From Acidobacteriota bacterium (GTDB lineage: Bacteria > Acidobacteriota > Terriglobia > Terriglobales > Acidobacteriaceae), in the NCBI GenBank assembly GCA_013289685.1, contig JABCZL010000021.1, forward strand, positions 31,508 through 95,507: a stretch of 64,000 nt of DNA. The letters are read 5' to 3'. The stretch's first letter is position 1, and each line of letters opens with the position of its first letter. Below are positions 60,198-64,000 of this stretch, piece by piece. The notes beneath the pieces were generated by a model, which saw only the letters and a program-made list of their open reading frames with translations, was not told where the DNA came from and did no database searches. The position numbers and the translations under genes are program-made.

Positions 60198-60711
60198 GCC
60201 GCTTCACCTGGTCCCAGGGTGATTTGACTGCTGTGAGTTGCGCTTCACTGACCGACACAAACCTGTGCCTCGCGGCAACGTTTCACGCCTGGCCAGCGAT
60301 GCTAGGCGACTCGCCCCCCATTGTCAAGGAAGCCCAGGATTTCACCCCCTGCTCAGTGGGTCGGTTTGCAAGCAGCGGTGAACGCATGAAGGCGGCATCC
60401 CGAACGCAGCCGTTTTTCAGGCGGAGTGAGGGATCTCGGATCGTCCGAAACTCGAAGCCGATACCAAAAATTCCACTCTGTTCGCTACCCCAATCACCCT
60501 ATCCCTCCACCGGAGGACCCTGTAGGACGATTTTTCCGCTGGTGTGAAAATTCCATCCCCGACGGGTTTCTCGGGGTTTTGCCAGTGCCGGGCCGTAAGC
60601 GTCTGAAAAGAGTAACCTTCCTTCACCTCGCGCTGCAATGGCCACCTCCGTGCATTTTCATTCCTTGCCCGCTCGCACGCAGACATTTCGATTGAGGAGG
60701 CCTTCTTGCCT
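60198..60711. other. Divergent intergenic region without a gene
   Basis: About 510 bases between tssK (leftward) and a secreted-protein gene (rightward). Short overlapping frames at 60417-60695 are on opposite strands and lack ribosome binding sites. I see no clear promoter pair, but both divergent genes must start here. Confidence 0.45.
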
Positions 60712-61848
60712 ATGAAACGCTTTCTTCCGGCAATTCAATATTCGCTTGCAACCTTGGCGCTGGGTGCATTGCTTTCGGCAGCGCCTGCGTCGGCCCAGTC
60801 TCAAACCACTGCTCCGCCCGACCGGGACGCCGATCTGACGCGTCAGCAACTCGCCGCGTTCGATCAATTTCTCGACAACCATCCGGAACTCGCCGAACAG
60901 ATTCGCAAGGATCCCTCTTCGGTGAACAACCGGGAGTTCGTCGAAGGTCACCCCGATCTCCAACGCTACCTGCAGGATCATCCCGAAGTGAGGGAAGATC
61001 TCGCTCAGAATCCGAACGCTGTGATGCATCAGGAACAGCGCTATGACCGGCGCGAGGATCGCGATGGTGACCGCGACCGCGATCGCCGCGATTCCGATAA
61101 CGGCGTCACCCGCGGTGAGTTGACCAACATGGATCGTTTCATGGACAGTCATCCCGAGATCGCGGAACAGTTGCGCAAAGACCCGTCGCTGGTCGACAAC
61201 AAGCAGTTCGTCCAGTCTCATCCTGCCTTGCAGGAATTCCTGGCTAGCCACCCCGGAGTGCGCGAAGAATACAAAGAAAATCCGAGCGGCTTCATACGGC
61301 AGGAACAACGCTACGACCGCCGGGAGGACAGGTCCGACGTCACCCGCGGTGAGTTGGCCAACATGGATCGCTTCATGGACAGTCATCCCGAGATCGCGGA
61401 ACAGTTGCGCAAAAATCCCGCGCTGGTCGACGACAAGCAGTTCGTCCAGTCTCATCCTGCCTTGCAGGAATTCCTGGCCAGCCACCCCGGGGTGCGTGAA
61501 GAGTACAAAGAAAATCCGACCGCATTCATGCGGCAGGAACAACGCTACGACCGCCACGAAGACTCCGGCTGGCGCGGCGACAACGATGTGACTCGCGGCG
61601 AGCTTTCCACCTTCCATGAGTTCCTGCAGGCCCATGGCAATATCTCGGCCGAACTCTCCAAGAACCCGTCGCTCGCAAACAACGAGGAGTACCTGGAGAA
61701 CCATCCCGAATTGCGCACCTATCTCCGAGCCAACCCACAGGTGCGCGACGAATTGACCGAGAACCCGCAATCGTTCCTGAAGTCGGCGCAACAATTCGAC
61801 TCGACCAAGGCTGTGCCCAAACCTTTGGCCGAACCGAAAATGAAATAA
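60712..61848 (+). CDS. Secreted four-repeat hypothetical protein
   Basis: A 378-aa exported protein. A GAGGAGG Shine-Dalgarno lies about 11 bases before the ATG; a TTG two codons upstream is less likely. Signal peptide to about residue 29 (LATLALGALLSAAPASAQ). Four repeats follow, each with a helical segment of the type HPEIAEQLRKDPSLVDNKQF, FLASHPGVREEYKENP and a tail like RQEQRYDRRED. Repeats 2 and 3 are almost identical even at DNA level (234-bp period), pointing to a recent tandem duplication. The acidic and basic DR-rich tails look disordered. I recognise the repeat type from acidobacterial genomes but no function is known. Confidence 0.7.
   Translation: MKRFLPAIQYSLATLALGALLSAAPASAQSQTTAPPDRDADLTRQQLAAFDQFLDNHPELAEQIRKDPSSVNNREFVEGHPDLQRYLQDHPEVREDLAQNPNAVMHQEQRYDRREDRDGDRDRDRRDSDNGVTRGELTNMDRFMDSHPEIAEQLRKDPSLVDNKQFVQSHPALQEFLASHPGVREEYKENPSGFIRQEQRYDRREDRSDVTRGELANMDRFMDSHPEIAEQLRKNPALVDDKQFVQSHPALQEFLASHPGVREEYKENPTAFMRQEQRYDRHEDSGWRGDNDVTRGELSTFHEFLQAHGNISAELSKNPSLANNEEYLENHPELRTYLRANPQVRDELTENPQSFLKSAQQFDSTKAVPKPLAEPKMK
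61107..61574 (+). repeat. 234-bp tandem duplication inside the repeat protein gene
   Basis: CACCCGCGGTGAGTTG begins at 61107 and again at 61341, with nearly identical sequence continuing through GGATCG.TTCATGGACAGTC and GAACAACGCTACGACCGCC. Most differences are single substitutions, so the copies are recent. Confidence 0.9.
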
Positions 61849-61944
61849 AGCGGTTGCATGCCTCCGCGCGCGGAAGGGAGGAGTTGTCTACCCCTCCCCC
61901 TCGCCGCGGATATTCATTCAATCTTCGCAAGGGAGGCACTTATT

Positions 61945-62484
61945 ATGAAGACTCCAACGCTACTGGTTACAACGTTCGCGTTAATTCTTTCCGTTCCAGC
62001 ATTCGGGCGGGACAAGAAACATAGCGATCGCGTCATGATTGAGAAAATGGAAGCCGTCCCCTGTGGCGCCAAAGAGCGCGGTCTGACCGGCGTGGGCAGC
62101 ATCTTCGGCTCCATCGGCGCCACTCATGTCGATTCCGACGAAAAACTCTGCCCTCAGTACCTGCTGCGCACCGACGAAATGGAATACCACATTCGACCGT
62201 TCGATCATAAGCATCCCGTGATTCTGCCGGTCGGCAAGGAAGGCGAGTTCAAAATTTCCAAGGATGTGATGTGGATGCGCATTCCCGACGGCGACCATAA
62301 AAAGCGCCGCTACCAGGTCGTCGCCATGAAACCCCTCGACCACTCGGAATCCGCAGAAACCAGTTCCAGCTATGAACCGCACAAGAACAACAAGGACTAT
62401 GCCGACAAGCCTCTCAACGCCAAAAGCAGCACCCAGAAAGCCGCCGTCAGGACTCCAACCGATCCCCCGACTTCCCCGCAATAG
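61945..62484 (+). CDS. Secreted hypothetical protein, about 180 aa
   Basis: A 179-aa protein with GGGAGG before the ATG at 61945; the frame upstream is longer but lacks signal features. Signal peptide (LLVTTFALILSVPAFGRDKK). The mature part contains SDRVMIEKMEAVPCGAKERG, a pair of Cys residues and EYHIRPFDHKHPVILPVGKE, then GEFKISKDVMWMRIPDGDHK. The C-terminus is Ser/Thr/Lys-rich. The pattern is that of a small periplasmic protein conserved in acidobacteria, function unknown. A strong terminator follows its stop. Confidence 0.68.
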   Translation: MKTPTLLVTTFALILSVPAFGRDKKHSDRVMIEKMEAVPCGAKERGLTGVGSIFGSIGATHVDSDEKLCPQYLLRTDEMEYHIRPFDHKHPVILPVGKEGEFKISKDVMWMRIPDGDHKKRRYQVVAMKPLDHSESAETSSSYEPHKNNKDYADKPLNAKSSTQKAAVRTPTDPPTSPQ

Positions 62485-62506
62485 CGCCGGGCCACTAGAA
62501 ATAGAA

Positions 62507-62540
62507 AGGCCGCCCCAAGCGGGCGGCCTCTTTGTTTCTT
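62507..62540 (+). terminator. Rho-independent terminator after the 179-aa gene
   Basis: AGGCCGCCC and GGGCGGCCT form a 9-bp stem with a five-base loop, followed by CTTTGTTTCTTT. It ends transcription of the gene at 61945-62484. Confidence 0.8.
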
Positions 62541-62558
62541 TAGATTCGGATCGTGTGG

Positions 62559-62579
62559 GTCCGGGTCTCAGACCCGGAC
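62559..62579. repeat. Small palindrome GTCCGGGTC/GACCCGGAC
   Basis: Nine-base arms around TCA, within a GTGGGTCCGGGTCTCAGACC sequence of the kind dispersed in acidobacterial genomes. It lies between the terminator and the convergent gene end at 62617. Confidence 0.55.
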
Positions 62580-62616
62580 AGGCCGAGCGCAGCTCGCCTC
62601 CCTCACCTCATCCCCC

Positions 62617-63702
62617 TCAAGGAGCGACCGTAATCCTCCCGAACGTCCCCGCGAGATTATTACTAGGCCCCGCCGTAAAAAACAACTGGTTGATTCCCCC
62701 ATTCTTCCCGGCCCCGTCGCCAAATCCGATAGCCCACAGCTGATCAATCACGATCGCTTTGCCGTTTACGTCCTTCACCGTGCCTACGAAATTCCCGTTT
62801 CCAATGTCGAAGGCGTTGATCGTCCCGTTGTTGGTGTTGTTCGAAACCAGCACCGTGTTGCTCAACGCTCCAAAATTCCTGGGCGCCAGCGTAACTCCCC
62901 AAGGCTGGTTCAGTGGTGCCCCGTGGATCAACGGCTTCCCCGGAGTCACCGGCGTACCGTCCTCCGTGAACTGTACGACGAAACCGCCACTGCCCCCCGT
63001 GGTGCTCGCGAACGTCACGTACACCACTCCATTGATGTCTCGGATTCCGAACGGCGTAAAGTCCGCCGGAATCGACGGATCGGTGAACGCCCCCGCCGCC
63101 AGTTTCACCGGAGTGAACGTCCCGTCGTACACATCCACTTTGCTGTTCGCCATGTCGACCGCGTACAAGCGGTTCCCCGAAGCATTGTTCGTGATCGCCA
63201 GTCCGGTGTACATCGCGGGATGCGGATTCTTATTGGCCGTAGTGTCCACCCCGATGATCGCCTGGTTGAAGTTCGCCTGCGGCGCCCAGCCGCTGATGGT
63301 TCCGTCCAGGGTTGCAAACAAAAAGAACGTGGGCCATCCCCCGAGTTGGAATTCCGACGTACCGTTCCACACAATCCCGGTAGGCGAGCCCGGGCCATTC
63401 AGCCCCTTCGGCGAGTCCGGACCGTCTCCCGCCGTCGGAATCAATACCTTCAGTCCCGGATTCAGATTTCCCTGGCTATCGTACAAGGTCGACCACCCGG
63501 ACTTGTTGTCACTGACCCACCACGGCGAGCCAGGAGCATGCACCAGCCCCCAGGCATTCACCAGCAACGGATCGTCGTGATGTGCCGCCTTGACCTGATT
63601 AGATGATAGATTTGTGAGTTGATACTGCGCCAGGGCCGCGCTCGAAGCGAACATCAATGCGAATCCCATGGCAAGTGTGAGCGGAATCATGCGACGCTGC
63701 AT
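62617..63702 (-). CDS. TIGR03118-family secreted protein
   Basis: A 361-aa protein. The ATG at 63702 is chosen because AAAGGAG lies eight bases upstream; earlier starts add a non-signal leader. Signal peptide (LTLAMGFALMFASSAALAQY). The mature protein is a strand-rich, propeller-like fold with LVNAWGLVHAPGSPWWVSDN, GPGSPTGIVWNGTSEFQLGG, LYAVDMANSKVDVYDGTF and IDQLWAIGFGDGAGKNGGIN, characteristic of TIGR03118 proteins. These are exported proteins of unknown function, sometimes with a PEP-CTERM tail, which is not present here. Confidence 0.85.
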   Translation of the reverse strand: MQRRMIPLTLAMGFALMFASSAALAQYQLTNLSSNQVKAAHHDDPLLVNAWGLVHAPGSPWWVSDNKSGWSTLYDSQGNLNPGLKVLIPTAGDGPDSPKGLNGPGSPTGIVWNGTSEFQLGGWPTFFLFATLDGTISGWAPQANFNQAIIGVDTTANKNPHPAMYTGLAITNNASGNRLYAVDMANSKVDVYDGTFTPVKLAAGAFTDPSIPADFTPFGIRDINGVVYVTFASTTGGSGGFVVQFTEDGTPVTPGKPLIHGAPLNQPWGVTLAPRNFGALSNTVLVSNNTNNGTINAFDIGNGNFVGTVKDVNGKAIVIDQLWAIGFGDGAGKNGGINQLFFTAGPSNNLAGTFGRITVAP

Positions 63703-63867
63703 GTGCAATCTCCTTTGTGATGCCATGTCAAAGGCAGGGGCAGTGTCGGTGCTGCTACTCCGCACGCAAATCACAGTCGCTCTGACCAGCCATCCCAATC
63801 TAGGCCGCATGCACTTTGTAGATTGTCATCCCCCTGTCACAAATTTGTAGATTCTCCCCCCATGTGG

Positions 63868-63887
63868 GGCGGACACTCCTGTCCGCC
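63868..63887. repeat. Palindrome GGCGGACA/TGTCCGCC
   Basis: Perfect 8-bp arms around CTCC in a GTGGGGCGGACACTCCTGTC sequence, a commonly dispersed palindrome type. It precedes the microsatellite at the right window edge. Confidence 0.6.
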
Positions 63888-63892
63888 GCCCT

Positions 63893-64000
63893 TGCAGTTG
63901 TTGTTGGTGTTGTTGTTGGTGTGTTGGTGTTGTTGTTGGTGTTGGTGTTGTTGTTGGTGTTGGTGTTGTTGTTGGTGTTGGTGTTGTTGTTGGTGTTGGT
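63893..64000. repeat. TTG/GGT microsatellite with 18-bp unit, runs off the window
   Basis: After TTGCAG the sequence is composed only of GTT and GGT triplets, settling into an 18-base unit GTTGTTGTTGGTGTTGGT. It continues to the window edge. Read on the minus strand it would encode Asn/Thr repeats; no gene can be assigned from the part visible. Confidence 0.85.

Noticed and set aside
60658..61794. 378-codon minus-strand frame with apparent repeats
   Set aside because: The repeats are those of the plus-strand secreted protein read backwards.
62759..63580. 273-codon plus-strand frame
   Set aside because: Antisense to the TIGR03118-type gene, which has clear family motifs and a strong ribosome binding site.
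63893..64000. Possible CRISPR array
   Set aside because: There are no unique spacers; it is a continuous triplet-based microsatellite.

Overview
The window looks like a chromosomal segment of a GC-rich Gram-negative soil bacterium, most likely an acidobacterium of the Koribacter/Terriglobia type. This is inferred from the gene content: MEDS/PAS kinases, lmo0937-type and TIGR03118-type proteins, several large Ser/Thr kinases with TPR-like tails, and palindromic intergenic repeats of the CPERSRR kind. No rRNA, tRNA, CRISPR array, IS element or integrase was seen.

Left flank (1-23 kb). It begins with a YXWGXW-type secreted protein that runs off the left edge. Two orphan HisKA_3 histidine kinases (932-3067, 4591-5730), several tiny proteins, a zinc-dependent phospholipase C-like protein (6218-7510) and a 913-aa secreted beta-helix-like protein (8256-10997) follow. 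Next come a 2201-aa Ser/Thr kinase with a long internal repeat array (11073-17678), a Sel1-repeat protein, a second membrane Ser/Thr kinase (18989-20791), a HEAT protein whose ankyrin tail is cut off by two in-frame stops, and a YG-rich secreted protein.

Centre (23.9-60.2 kb). This is a type VI secretion (T6SS) island. tssB-tssC-hcp-tagJ-tssA-tssE-tssF-tssG-tssH run leftward from 44.2 to 32.8 kb, with several overlaps. tssK-tssL-tssM form a second leftward operon (60.2-54.6 kb). A second tssK lies at 25.6-26.9 kb. vgrG is followed by a cargo module: a GH19-type muramidase/chitinase-like effector candidate, an XAC2610-like exported putative immunity protein and an HExxH protein. A DUF4280 PAAR-like tip protein points toward them. 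Unusual parts are a TssB-TssC fusion lacking the TssC C-terminus, a membrane protein with a degenerate class III cyclase-like domain, a kinase-N-lobe-like tail-anchored protein, and a Ser/Thr kinase with a PP2C phosphatase. No TssJ lipoprotein and no FHA protein were found.

How it could work: TssBC/Hcp/ClpV would form and recycle the tail, TssAEFGK the baseplate and TssLM the membrane complex. VgrG and the DUF4280 protein would form the tip, and the kinase/phosphatase pair could set firing. The fused sheath protein and the cyclase-like membrane protein look like lineage-specific additions.

Right flank (60.2-64 kb). Three secreted proteins (one with a recent 234-bp internal duplication) and an 18-bp microsatellite at the edge. 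At least two intergenic palindromic repeat families occur twice each in the window.
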